From positions 186,001-250,000 of the forward strand of contig NZ_CP027557.1 in the NCBI RefSeq assembly GCF_014854695.1: a stretch of DNA of 64,000 nt, read 5' to 3'. The notes under the pieces were generated by a model, which worked only from the letters and a program-made list of their open reading frames with translations, did not search any database and was not told the DNA's origin. This document shows positions 39,962-51,789 of the stretch, in pieces. Made by a program: the position numbers and the translations under genes. The DNA comes from Rhodococcus rhodochrous. Its GTDB lineage: Bacteria > Actinomycetota > Actinomycetes > Mycobacteriales > Mycobacteriaceae. The stretch's first letter is position 1. Each line of letters opens with the position of its first letter.

Positions 39962-42106
39962 TCAGCCCGCGGGCGCCGGTGCGGGTGCCGGTTCCGGCGC
40001 AGGTGCCGGTTCGGGTCCGGGTTCGGGCGCAGGAGCACCCTCGGGTGCGGGTCCTGCGACGTCGGCCGGCTGATCCTGCATCGCCTGGTCGTAGGCGTCG
40101 TCGTAGGCGCGCAGCACCTTGGTGACGACACCCGTGACCTCGTTGAAGATCAGCGAGCCGAACTCGAAGTCCGAACGCCAACCGTCCGGCACCCGGTACT
40201 CGTCGCTGGTGGGCAACCCCAGCTCACCAGCGTCGAGTCCGTTCTTCTCCCACGCCTTGTAGATCTCGCCGAGTACCGTCCACGTGCCGCCGTTCGGTGA
40301 CGTGTAGATGGCACCGTTGACGAAATTCACTCGTTCGAAACCGCTCTTGACCGCGGGAAGGATCGAGGTCACCGCCTGACCGAGCCGTCCGAGTTCGCCG
40401 CCCTCGGCGAGCCACTTCTGGACCAGCGGGTGACCGCTGAGGCGGATCAGTTCGTCGACGACACCTTCGGCGGTGTCGGCCGAGCCCGAGGCGAGCGCTC
40501 CGACGTTGACGTCCGGCACGTTCGGCGACGGGTTCGACGGTGACGGATTCGAGGGCTGCGGGTTCGACGGCTTCGGGTTCGAGGGCTGCGGGTTCGACGG
40601 TTGCGGGCTGCCACCGCCACCCTTCGCCGCGGCTGCGGCGATGTCGCGGATCTTCCCCATCTGCGCGTAACCGGCGTCGCCCGGGCAACTGGTGTTGCCC
40701 ACGTCGCGGTGCGCGAAGATGATCGGCAGGTCGACCGCCGTGCCGCGCGGGTACGGAGTGAACGACGTGCCCTCGGAGTACATGGTGGTGCGACCCTTGG
40801 GGTCGAGCCCCGCCCGTGCCAGTCGCCAGCCGAGGAACTTGCCGACCGACTCCACTGCGGCCTGCGGCGGGGCCTGGGTCGAGAAGTCGCCCATCATCGC
40901 GATGCCGTGGGTGTTCTCGTTGAAACCACCCGAGTGGGCGCCCTGCACGTTGCGCTCGAGACCACCGGCGCGACCCTCGAAGATCTGGCCGTACTTGTCG
41001 ACGAGCGTGTTGTATCCGATGTCGCACCAGCCGAGCGTGCGTGCGTGGTACGCGTAGATCGCGCGCACGATCTCGGCCGATTCGGCCTTCGAGTAGTTGT
41101 TGCTGCCCGCGGTGTGGTGCACGGTCGCGCCCCCGAGGGAGTCGTCGTAGGTCGGGGTCTGGCAGCGCATCGACTCGTCGGCGCCCCACTGCTGGCGGGT
41201 GATCACCTTCAGGCCGGAGTTGCCGAGCGGGCTCGCGATGTCCTCGAGTCGCGCGTCCGCCTCGCTGCTGCCGGGCGAGATGAGCACGGCACTGACCGCT
41301 TCGGCGGCTGCCTGCAGCGGGTTCTCGCGCAGCGGCTTGGACGAGGACGCGGGCACGTATCCGAGGTCGGGCGCATCGGCTGCGGGTGCAGCGACCGGCG
41401 CGGGTGCCTCGTCGACGGGGACCGGGGCCTCCACCGGTGCTGCAGGAGCGGGAGCTCCGGGCGCCGGTGCCTCAGGGGCGGGTGCCTCGGGAGCGGGAGC
41501 AGGAGCTTCGGGCGCCGGCGGGGCCTCCGCGCCGGCAAGATTCGGTTCGGGGCCGGGACGCGGCGTCAGCAGCACCTGCACCGCACGCGTGGCACCGACG
41601 TAGATCGGCTCCGTGCCCGTGCGTCCTTCGGCGGTGGCGTCGTCGGCGCGCGTCTCGATCGGCTCGGTCGCGGTCCAGGGACCCCAGCTGCCGTCGTCCT
41701 TCTGCGCGCGGATGAGCGCGTCGGTGGCGGCGACGTCCTCGGCGGCGAGCGCGACGAGGCTGAACGGGGTGTCGCGGGTGAGTTCCTTGACGGTCGCACC
41801 GACGCGCTGGACGAGTCCGCCGTTCGGGTCGGGAGCAGTCGTGATCTGCGGGAGGCCGTCGACGATCTCCTTCAGGCTGAGGTCCGGCAGGTTGAGACCG
41901 GTCAGTTCCTCGAGCGGGATGATCAGGTCGGGCACCGAGGCGAGCACGACTTCCGCGATATCGGGTGCCACTGCCTCGACGGTGTCGTTGGCATTCCGGA
42001 TCTCGGGAGCGGTGCTGGTCAGCCCGGTGACGGCGAAGGGCGTCGCGACGGCCAGGGCGGCGACGGCACCCAGGACGATCGACGGCTTGGGGCGGCGATG
42101 CGGCAC
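39962..42106 (-). CDS. Secreted N-acetylmuramoyl-L-alanine amidase with PGRP domain and LGFP motif
   Basis: This 714-residue cell-surface protein has a signal peptide (SIVLGAVAALAVATPFAVTGLTS), an N-terminal ligand-like region, and a Pro/Ala/Glu-rich linker (about 185-250). The amidase_2/PGRP domain (about 305-470) has zinc ligands in ATVHHTAGSNNY and FAHRDVGNTSCPGD. The C-terminal part has a PSNPQ repeat hinge, an LGFP-type repeat (GELGLPTSDEYR), and a Pro-rich tail. It should cleave the lactyl-L-alanine bond of peptidoglycan outside the membrane, with LGFP repeats anchoring it near arabinogalactan or mycolates. It corresponds to Rv3811 of M. tuberculosis in position. Its gene is divergent from the SpoIID-domain gene across a possible MtrA-like region. 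Confidence 0.9.
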   Translation of the reverse strand: MPHRRPKPSIVLGAVAALAVATPFAVTGLTSTAPEIRNANDTVEAVAPDIAEVVLASVPDLIIPLEELTGLNLPDLSLKEIVDGLPQITTAPDPNGGLVQRVGATVKELTRDTPFSLVALAAEDVAATDALIRAQKDDGSWGPWTATEPIETRADDATAEGRTGTEPIYVGATRAVQVLLTPRPGPEPNLAGAEAPPAPEAPAPAPEAPAPEAPAPGAPAPAAPVEAPVPVDEAPAPVAAPAADAPDLGYVPASSSKPLRENPLQAAAEAVSAVLISPGSSEADARLEDIASPLGNSGLKVITRQQWGADESMRCQTPTYDDSLGGATVHHTAGSNNYSKAESAEIVRAIYAYHARTLGWCDIGYNTLVDKYGQIFEGRAGGLERNVQGAHSGGFNENTHGIAMMGDFSTQAPPQAAVESVGKFLGWRLARAGLDPKGRTTMYSEGTSFTPYPRGTAVDLPIIFAHRDVGNTSCPGDAGYAQMGKIRDIAAAAAKGGGGSPQPSNPQPSNPKPSNPQPSNPSPSNPSPNVPDVNVGALASGSADTAEGVVDELIRLSGHPLVQKWLAEGGELGRLGQAVTSILPAVKSGFERVNFVNGAIYTSPNGGTWTVLGEIYKAWEKNGLDAGELGLPTSDEYRVPDGWRSDFEFGSLIFNEVTGVVTKVLRAYDDAYDQAMQDQPADVAGPAPEGAPAPEPGPEPAPAPEPAPAPAPAG
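40530..40604. repeat. Five 15-bp tandem repeats (PSNPQ hinge)
   Basis: Five units of 15 bp, alternating GGGTTCGACGG and GGRTTCGAGGG on the plus strand, encode SNPQP/SNPKP/SNPSP pentapeptides between the amidase and LGFP parts of the cell-surface amidase. Confidence 0.9.
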
Positions 42107-42232
42107 TGTTTGCTACTCCCTGTCGTTGGTGCTCCAGCGGACGGTTCCGACTTCGAATCGTCCCTTACGTGTCGCTTCCGTAGTCCGGTTCGGACACGAA
42201 AGTTCTGTAACTCGTGATTCTTGTGTTGCTTC

Positions 42233-42270
42233 TGTGACATTTGTTGCCTAGCTCCGTCACTCTTGTCACA
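42233..42270. promoter_or_regulatory. Possible MtrA- or Crp-type control region between two wall-enzyme genes
   Basis: TGTGACA (42233-42239) and TGTCACA (42264-42270) are inverted around 24 bases. The right half also contains the direct repeat GTCAC-tctt-GTCAC (42256-42269). MtrA of mycolata controls wall hydrolases through such GTCAC/GTAAC elements, and both flanking genes are wall-active enzymes. The match is by eye. Confidence 0.35.
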
Positions 42271-42379
42271 CTAGACGCAGCAAACCTTAAGCCTCAACCT
42301 GAGCTTGAGGATCGGTCGAAATTGTCCGATATCGCGGATCACGAGTTCGCGCCCAGAGCGACAACGAGGGAGCAATGTC

Positions 42380-43939
42380 ATGTCACGACAGTCCATCGGG
42401 CGCAGAGGCAAGATCCGGAGGCGGCGCATCATCCTCGGCAGGCCGTTGCGCAACGGATGGCGTCCCTCCGTCGCCCGTGCTGCCGCGATCGGGGTCGCTC
42501 CCGCGCTGCTCGTCGGAGCCGGCGTCGGCGCGCTCGTCCAGAGCAACCAGTCGGCACCGGGTGTCGTGCAAGCGGTTTCGGCCGACACGCCCTTCACGTT
42601 CAGCGGCTTCGGTCACGGCCACGGTCGCGGCATGGGGCAGTGGGGTGCCTACGGCTACGCCCAGGACGGATGGACCGCCGAACGGATCATCGGCCATTAC
42701 TACGGCGGCACCGAACTCGGCACGGTCGACGACGCGATGATCGCGGTCCGTCTCATGGCGCGCGACGACCACACCCTCGACGTCTACTCCGACACCGGCA
42801 TGATCGTCGCCGGTAAGCAGCTCGCGCCCGGCGAGGCCGCGCACCTGACACCCACCCCGGACGGCGGTGCGAACGTCGTCGTCACCGAGGGCTGCAGCGG
42901 CGACGTGCTGTGGCAAGCCGCCACCGACCTGCCGTGGGTCGACCCGATCGACCTCGCCGAGGACCGTCCCGTGAACGAGCACCTCACCATGTGCTCGGAC
43001 GACAAGACCTACCGCGGTGCCCTCGGTGTGGTGCTCGACGGCACCGCCCCGCGCACCGTCAACCGCCTCCACGTCGAGGACTACCTGCGCAGCGTGGTCC
43101 CCGCCGAGGCGCTGCCCGCCTGGGCCGACACCGGTGGTGCCGAGGCGCTGCGGGCGCAGGCCATCGCCGCGCGGTCCTACGCCCTCGCCGAGAAGCGTCA
43201 CGAGAAGTGGCAGACCTGCGACACCACGGACTGTCAGGTCTACGGCGGGTCGGGCGTCGAGGATCCGCGCACGGACGACGGTGTGCGCACCACCCGCGGA
43301 ACCGTCCTGATGAAGGACGGCGAGGTCGTGCGCAGCGAGTTCTCCGCCTCCACCGGTGGCTACTCGGCCGGCGGCACCTTCCCGCCCGTCGAGGACGAGG
43401 GCGACAAGGTCGCCCCGAACCGCGAATGGGCCAAGACCTTCACCGCGGCCGAGATCGGCAGCAAGTTCGGCGTCGGCGACCTCCAGGCCTTCGAGGTGCT
43501 CTCCCGCAACAATCTCGGACCCGAGGGTGGTCGAGTGACCCGGGTCCGTGTGGTCGGCTCCGACCGCACCATCGAGACCACGGGTGCCGAGGCACGGACC
43601 AAGCTGGGACTGCGTTCCGACTGGTTCACCGTCAAGGAAGGCATCGACGAGGACGCCCCGGAGATCACTCCGGCGCCCGAACCCGGCCCCGAGACCGGCA
43701 CCGATCCCTTCGGCAGCGGCACCGGCACCTCACCCATCGAGCAGGCTTATCTGGACCTCGGCGGCGTCGACAGCGTGCTCGGCTCGCCCATCGGCCCCGA
43801 GCTGATGCTGCCCGACGAGATCGGTAAGTTCCGGATCTTCACCGGCGGCGCGATCGTGTGGACACCGGACCTCGGTGCGCAGGTGATCGATGCGAGCTTC
43901 CTCGAGGACTGGTTCCCCAGCACGGGTAGCGCCGAGTAA
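42380..43939 (+). CDS. SpoIID/LytB-domain cell-wall protein with LGFP-like C-terminus
   Basis: This 519-residue protein has a basic N-terminus and one membrane segment or signal (ARAAAIGVAPALLVGAGVGALVQ). A SpoIID/LytB domain follows, with the typical YAQDGWTAERIIGHYYGGTEL, LHVEDYLRSVVPAEALP and EALRAQAIAARSYALA segments, the CDTTDCQVYGG motif, and FSASTGGY. SpoIID proteins are lytic transglycosylases for denuded glycan in Firmicutes. The C-terminal domain (about 460-510) contains VDSVLGSPIGPE, an LGFP-like motif. ATG at 42380 has GAGGGAG 7 bases upstream. It probably acts on peptidoglycan outside the membrane. A strong terminator follows. Confidence 0.87.
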   Translation: MSRQSIGRRGKIRRRRIILGRPLRNGWRPSVARAAAIGVAPALLVGAGVGALVQSNQSAPGVVQAVSADTPFTFSGFGHGHGRGMGQWGAYGYAQDGWTAERIIGHYYGGTELGTVDDAMIAVRLMARDDHTLDVYSDTGMIVAGKQLAPGEAAHLTPTPDGGANVVVTEGCSGDVLWQAATDLPWVDPIDLAEDRPVNEHLTMCSDDKTYRGALGVVLDGTAPRTVNRLHVEDYLRSVVPAEALPAWADTGGAEALRAQAIAARSYALAEKRHEKWQTCDTTDCQVYGGSGVEDPRTDDGVRTTRGTVLMKDGEVVRSEFSASTGGYSAGGTFPPVEDEGDKVAPNREWAKTFTAAEIGSKFGVGDLQAFEVLSRNNLGPEGGRVTRVRVVGSDRTIETTGAEARTKLGLRSDWFTVKEGIDEDAPEITPAPEPGPETGTDPFGSGTGTSPIEQAYLDLGGVDSVLGSPIGPELMLPDEIGKFRIFTGGAIVWTPDLGAQVIDASFLEDWFPSTGSAE

Positions 43940-43956
43940 CCCGACGGCACACCTCG

Positions 43957-43991
43957 ACCGGCCGGTCGCCCGAACAGGGCGGCCGGCCGGT
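43957..43991. terminator. Hairpin terminator after the SpoIID-domain gene
   Basis: The 15-base arms 43957-43971 and 43977-43991 pair with one G-T wobble around a 5-base loop, 18 bases after the stop codon. There is no T tract. Confidence 0.8.
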
Positions 43992-44018
43992 GGCGTTCCG
44001 GCACCGCGACGACGAGTG

Positions 44019-44039
44019 TTGACGTTGACGCAACGTCAA
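44019..44039. promoter_or_regulatory. Perfect MerR-type operator palindrome
   Basis: TTGACGTTG and CAACGTCAA form a perfect 9-bp inverted repeat around ACG, 41 bases upstream of the MerR/TipAS start. MerR-family regulators bind such dyads inside their own promoters, so autoregulation is expected. Confidence 0.75.
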
Positions 44040-44079
44040 GATGCACGCTGGTCGTAGCCGGAAAGAAGGAGGTGGGCAC

Positions 44080-44832
44080 GTGCGGGAATGGTCGATCCAG
44101 CAACTGGCACGCGCCGCCGGTGTCACCAGCCGCACCCTGCGGCACTACGGCGACGTGGGGGTGCTGCGTCCGAGTCGCACCGGCAGCAACGGCATGCGGT
44201 TCTACGACGAGGACGCACTCGTGCGTCTCCAGCGCATCCTGCTGCTCCGCGATCTGGGGCTGGCCCTGCCCGCCATCCGCGACGTGCTCGGCGGTCACGA
44301 CGACACCGCGAACGCACTGCGTACCCACCTCGACCTGCTCGAACACGAGCGCCGGCAGTTGGACCGTCGTATCGCGGCGGTGCGCACCACCTTGGCGAAG
44401 ACGGAGAGAGGGGAGGAACTCGTGGCAGACGAAGTGTTCGACGGGTTCGACCACACGCAGTACCGGGACGAAGTGATCGAACGGTGGGGCAAGGACGCCT
44501 ACGACTCGGGCGACCGTTGGTGGCGGGGCATGGACGACGCCGCCAGGCACGACTGGATGAGGCAGGTCGAGCAACTGAACCACGACTGGATCGCGGCGGC
44601 CCGGGCCGGGCTCGACCCGGCCGGACCCGAGGCGCAGGACCTCGCACGGCGGCATGTCGCCTGGTTGTCGTCGGTTCCGGGCACCCCGGGATGCGGCACT
44701 GCGGAGGGCAGTCCGCGCGAGTACGTGCTCGGTCTCGCCGACATGTACGTCGAGGACGAGCGTTTCGCAGCGAACTACGGAGGACGGGAGGGCGCCGAAT
44801 TCGTCCGTGACGCGCTCACCTACTACATGTGA
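44080..44832 (+). CDS. MerR-family regulator with TipAS effector domain
   Basis: This 250-residue regulator has an N-terminal MerR winged helix (REWSIQQLARAAGVTSRTLRHYGDVGVLRPSR) and a dimerisation coiled coil (about 75-110; LDLLEHERRQLDRRIAAVRTTL). The C-terminal TipAS-type domain (about 130-250) reads HTQYRDEVIERWGKDAY and WWRGMDDAARHDWMRQV. TipAS domains bind ligands such as thiopeptides and become activating. GTG at 44080 has AAGGAGGTG 6 bases upstream; an ATG at 44041 in frame lies next to the operator and is less likely. The gene interrupts the otherwise conserved cell-wall locus and has no obvious target gene beside it. Confidence 0.92.
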   Translation: MREWSIQQLARAAGVTSRTLRHYGDVGVLRPSRTGSNGMRFYDEDALVRLQRILLLRDLGLALPAIRDVLGGHDDTANALRTHLDLLEHERRQLDRRIAAVRTTLAKTERGEELVADEVFDGFDHTQYRDEVIERWGKDAYDSGDRWWRGMDDAARHDWMRQVEQLNHDWIAAARAGLDPAGPEAQDLARRHVAWLSSVPGTPGCGTAEGSPREYVLGLADMYVEDERFAANYGGREGAEFVRDALTYYM

Positions 44833-44838
44833 GTGTGA

Positions 44839-48051
<3,213 letters not shown>

Positions 48052-48074
<23 letters not shown>

Positions 48075-48669
48075 CAGCAGCGCTGCGTCCACGGCCGCAG
48101 ACGGTGTGACCGCAGACAGTGTGACCGCAGACGGTGTGGCCGCACGTCATTGGAGAAGTACCGACACCGAGGTCCGGATCCTGCAGACCGTCCAGGCGAC
48201 CGCAGGTGCGGTGCCCGCCGCGACGAAGATCGCCCGCGGCATGTCGCACTTCGGTGAGCACGCTCTCGGCTGGATCGCGATCGGCGCCGCCGGCGCCCTC
48301 GTCGACCGCCCCCGTCGCCGCAAGTGGGCGAGTGTGGCGGTCGGTGCGTTCGGTGCCCACGCGGCGTCCGTCGTCATCAAGCGGGTCGTGCGCCGTCCGC
48401 GGCCGGTGGACCCGACGGTGCAGGTCAACGTGTCCACGCCGAGCCGGCTGAGCTTCCCGTCGTCGCATGTGACGTCCACGACTGCGGCGGCCGTGCTGCT
48501 CGCCCGCACCACCGGGCTACCCTTTCCCGCGGTGCTCGTGCCGCCCATGATGCTGTCCCGCCTGGTGCTGGGCGTGCACTATCCGACGGATGTGCTGGCG
48601 GGTGCGGCACTCGGTGCGGCGTCCGCGGCCGTCGTGGCGCGGGCAGAGACGAAGTGGGGAGATCGATGA
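48052..48669 (+). CDS. PAP2-family phosphatase of decaprenyl-phosphoryl-arabinose synthesis
   Basis: This 205-residue PAP2-fold membrane phosphatase has the three phosphatase motifs: KRVVRRPRP, PSSH in RLSFPSSHVTST, and SRLVLGVHYPTDVLAG. It sits beside ubiA as the Rv3807c counterpart, proposed to remove the 5-phosphate from decaprenylphosphoryl-5-phosphoribose. The first ~35 residues are low-complexity and include three 5-residue TADGV-type repeats from 15-bp DNA repeats. GTG at 48052 has GGAGGAGTGGGAG upstream and overlaps glfT2 by 23 bases. It overlaps ubiA by 4 bases. Confidence 0.92.
48097..48141. repeat. Three 15-bp tandem repeats near the PAP2 start
   Basis: Units at 48097-48111, 48112-48126 and 48127-48141 differ by single bases and encode ADGVT/ADSVT/ADGVA near the N-terminus of the PAP2 phosphatase. 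Confidence 0.9.
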
Positions 48670-49571
48670 GCGAGGAACCGGCGCCCGTCAAGGAGGCGCC
48701 CAAGAGCCTGGGCGCCGGGATCGTCAAGGCGGTCCGTCCCCGACAGTGGGTGAAGAACGTCCTGGTGCTCGCGGCCCCGATGGCGGCCGGCTCGGTCACC
48801 CAGGTCGACGTGCTGCTGCCCGTCGCGCTCGCCTTCGTCGTCTTCTGCATGGCCGCCTCGGGCATCTACCTCGTCAACGACGCGATGGACGTCGAGGCCG
48901 ACCGTGCACACCCCACCAAGCGTTTCCGGCCCATCGCGGCCGGTGTGCTCCCGGTGCGACTCGCGTACATCCTCGCGACGGTGCTGCTCGTCGGCTCGAT
49001 CGCGCTGTCGTTCATCGCGAACTGGCAGCTCGCCGTCGTCATGGCGGTGTACATCGGCATCCAGCTCGCGTACTGCTTCGGGCTCAAGCACCAGGCCGTG
49101 CTCGACATCTGCATCGTCTCGTCGGGCTTCTTGATCCGTGCCATCGCCGGTGGTGTGGCCGCCGAGATCCCGCTGTCGCAGTGGTTCCTGCTGATCATGG
49201 CGTTCGGGTCGCTGTTCATGGCGGCCGGCAAGCGGTACGCCGAGCTGCGCCTCGCGACCCGCACCGGCGCGAAGATCCGCAAGTCGCTCGAGTACTACAC
49301 CGAGACCTACCTGCGGTTCGTGTGGACGGTCGCGGCGACGGCGGTCGTGCTCTGCTACGGCCTGTGGGCGTTCGAGCAGGACAACGTGGCCGGTTCCAAC
49401 TGGTACGCGATCTCGATGATCCCGTTCGTCGTCGCCATCCTGCGCTACGCGGTCGACGTCGACGGCGGTGAAGCCGGCGAACCCGAGGAGATCGCCCTGA
49501 AGGACCGGGTGCTGCAGTTGCTCGCAGTGGTGTGGATCCTGGTGGTCGGCGGTGCTGTCTACCTCTTCTGA
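48666..49571 (+). CDS. ubiA: Decaprenyl-phosphate phosphoribosyltransferase (UbiA family)
   Basis: This 301-residue UbiA-fold prenyltransferase transfers 5-phosphoribose to decaprenyl phosphate, the first membrane step to decaprenylphosphoryl-arabinose. It has the two Asp-rich motifs (NDAMDVEADRAHPTK and LKHQAVLDICI) and about nine membrane segments. ATG at 48666 overlaps the PAP2 stop. Homologue of Rv3806c and a known ethambutol-associated gene in mycobacteria. It acts with the PAP2 phosphatase and DprE1/DprE2 (not in this window). It overlaps aftB by 20 bases, so the operon glf to aftB is tightly packed. Confidence 0.95.
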   Translation: MSEEPAPVKEAPKSLGAGIVKAVRPRQWVKNVLVLAAPMAAGSVTQVDVLLPVALAFVVFCMAASGIYLVNDAMDVEADRAHPTKRFRPIAAGVLPVRLAYILATVLLVGSIALSFIANWQLAVVMAVYIGIQLAYCFGLKHQAVLDICIVSSGFLIRAIAGGVAAEIPLSQWFLLIMAFGSLFMAAGKRYAELRLATRTGAKIRKSLEYYTETYLRFVWTVAATAVVLCYGLWAFEQDNVAGSNWYAISMIPFVVAILRYAVDVDGGEAGEPEEIALKDRVLQLLAVVWILVVGGAVYLF

Positions 49572-51522
49572 CGTCGTGCGCGGCGTCCACGACACCGAGG
49601 CCGGACCGTCCAGTACGGTCCGGCCCGTTCGGCGTGACCGCCTCGCCGGCGGTGTGTTCGCCGCCGGTGTGGTCGTCTCCGCGTTCCTGATGTTCTGGGG
49701 AGCGTGGGAGCGGCGCTGGATCGCCGACGACGGTCTCATCGTCCTGCGGACCGTGCGCAACCTCCTCGCCGGCAACGGGCCGGTCTTCAACGCGGGGGAG
49801 CGTGTGGAGGCCAACACCTCCACCGCGTGGACGTACATCGTCTACGCGGGCGGATGGCTCACCGGCCTCCGCCTCGAATACGTGGTGCTCACGATCGCGC
49901 TCGTGTTGTCGACGGGCGCGATCGTCCTCGCCATGTTCGGTGCCGCACGCCTGTACCGGTGGCGCCTGCGCGCCACCACGGGCACCGTGCTGCTCCTTCC
50001 CGCCGGTGTCCTCGTCTACATCGCGGTGCCCCCGGCCCGCGACTTCGCCACCTCGGGCCTCGAGTCCTGCCTGGTGATCTGCTGGCTCGGCCTGCTGTGG
50101 CTGCTCATGGCCCGGTGGGCGACCCCCACGCCGGGAGGGGACGGATCGCTCCCGGGTACGGGGCAGATCCTCGCCACGGCGTTCGTCGCCGGACTCGGCC
50201 CGCTCGTGCGACCCGAACTCGCGCTGGTCGCGGTGCTCGCGCTCGCGATGCTGTTCCTCGCGCCCGGCCTCGACCTGCGCATCCGGGTCGCGATGGTCGC
50301 GGTCGCCGGGGTGATCCCGGTCGGCTACCAGATCTGGCGCATGGGCTACTACGGACTTCCCTATCCCAACACCGCGGTCGCCAAGGACGCCGGTGGCGCC
50401 AAGTGGTCGCAGGGCCTCGAATATCTCGGCAACCTCGTCTCGCCGTACCTGCTGTGGCTGCCGCTGCTGTTCCTCGCGGTCCTCGCCGCGCTCGTCCTCG
50501 CGACCAGCCGTGACGCCGTGGGCCTCACCGCAGCGGTGGCGCGTCCCGATCCGCGCGACGTGCGGGCCACACTGACCTGGGCGCAGAAACTGTTGCGCAC
50601 GCCGACCGCCGTCGTCGTGCTGTTCCTCGGCTCCGGTGTGCTGCTCGCGCTGTACTCGCTGCGTGTGGGCGGCGACTTCATGCACGGCCGCGTCCTCCTG
50701 CCGCCGCTGTTCTGCCTGCTCCTGCCCGTCGCCGTCGTCCCGCTGCGGATCCCGGACCGGGCGGAGCTCGGCAACAACCGGCCGACGCAGGTCGCGGGTG
50801 CGCTGGCCGTGCTGTGGCTGGGCACCGTCGTGTGGACGGCCGCCGCGGCCAACACGACCGGCATGACCGAGGGCGCCGTGGTGGGCCGATCCGGCATCGT
50901 CGACGAGCGAGCCTTCTACGCCCTCAACACCGGGCATCTGCATCCCATCCTGGCCGAGGACTACCTCGACTACCCGCGCATGCGGGCCATGGTCGAGGCC
51001 ATCGCGAACACCCCGAACGGTGGGCTGCTGCTGCCGACCCCCTCCTTCGACGCGTGGGACGTCGTGCCGCCACCCGAGCCCATCCCACCGGGCGGTGCCG
51101 GGCACACGGTGTTCTTCCTGAACCTGGGCATGACCAGCATGAACACGGGTCTGGACGTGCGGGTCGTCGACCAGATGGGCCTGGCCTACCCGCTCGCCGC
51201 GCACACCGAGCGTCTCGAGGACGGCCGGATCGGCCATGACAAGATCCTGTTCCCCGACTGGGTAGTCGCCGATTCGGGCATGGTCGACGTCCATCCGTGG
51301 ATGCCGGGCTATCTCGACGAGGACTGGGTCGCGATGGCGAAGACCGCGCTGACCTGTCCCGAGACCCGGGAGATGATCGACTCCTCGAGCGCCGAACTCA
51401 CGTGGGCACTGTTCAAGAGGAACCTGCGCAACGCGTTCGACTACGCCTCGTACCGGATCGAACGGGTGCCGAAGTACGAGATCCAGCGTTGTGACCTGCC
51501 TATGCCACCGCCGCGGGGGTGA
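49552..51522 (+). CDS. aftB: Arabinofuranosyltransferase AftB
   Basis: This GT-C-fold membrane enzyme adds the terminal beta-1,2 arabinofuranose to arabinan, using decaprenylphosphoryl-arabinose. At 656 residues it has about ten membrane segments in the N-terminal two-thirds. The N-terminal periplasmic loop has RRWIADDGLIVLRTVRNLL, which contains the catalytic Asp pair, plus ERVEANTSTAWTYIVYAGGW. A soluble C-terminal domain (about 440-656) ends KYEIQRCDLPM. GTG at 49552 lies within the ubiA end (20-base overlap). It is the last gene of the glf unit before the mycolyltransferases and matches Rv3805c by position. Confidence 0.93.
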   Translation: MLSTSSDVVRGVHDTEAGPSSTVRPVRRDRLAGGVFAAGVVVSAFLMFWGAWERRWIADDGLIVLRTVRNLLAGNGPVFNAGERVEANTSTAWTYIVYAGGWLTGLRLEYVVLTIALVLSTGAIVLAMFGAARLYRWRLRATTGTVLLLPAGVLVYIAVPPARDFATSGLESCLVICWLGLLWLLMARWATPTPGGDGSLPGTGQILATAFVAGLGPLVRPELALVAVLALAMLFLAPGLDLRIRVAMVAVAGVIPVGYQIWRMGYYGLPYPNTAVAKDAGGAKWSQGLEYLGNLVSPYLLWLPLLFLAVLAALVLATSRDAVGLTAAVARPDPRDVRATLTWAQKLLRTPTAVVVLFLGSGVLLALYSLRVGGDFMHGRVLLPPLFCLLLPVAVVPLRIPDRAELGNNRPTQVAGALAVLWLGTVVWTAAAANTTGMTEGAVVGRSGIVDERAFYALNTGHLHPILAEDYLDYPRMRAMVEAIANTPNGGLLLPTPSFDAWDVVPPPEPIPPGGAGHTVFFLNLGMTSMNTGLDVRVVDQMGLAYPLAAHTERLEDGRIGHDKILFPDWVVADSGMVDVHPWMPGYLDEDWVAMAKTALTCPETREMIDSSSAELTWALFKRNLRNAFDYASYRIERVPKYEIQRCDLPMPPPRG

Positions 51523-51612
51523 CGGCCGGACACCGAGATCAACTTGGCCCGCTTCGACTGTCTCGATAGGATCACGGCGCATCACGGATGGGTAACTTTC
51601 CGGCAGCGCGTG

Positions 51613-51630
51613 CTTGACCTACAGGTCAAG
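51613..51630. promoter_or_regulatory. Palindrome upstream of the first mycolyltransferase gene
   Basis: CTTGACC (51613-51619) and GGTCAAG (51624-51630) form a perfect 7-bp inverted repeat around TACA, 160 bases before the mycolyltransferase ATG. The spacer 51523-51789 has no gene and must hold the promoter. The palindrome is a candidate operator. Confidence 0.45.
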
Positions 51631-51789
51631 AGGTGCCCAAGAGCTGTTGAAACCAGGGTTTGTCAGAGATCACGCGGTCCTTTACAGTTTTGACCGCAGT
51701 GTGACTTGGGGCGGCCTTCCGCGGTCGTCATCGCCGGAATCCGGGGGACGCGAACGCGGACGCCGCAGACGAGAAAGAGAGCATTGTTC

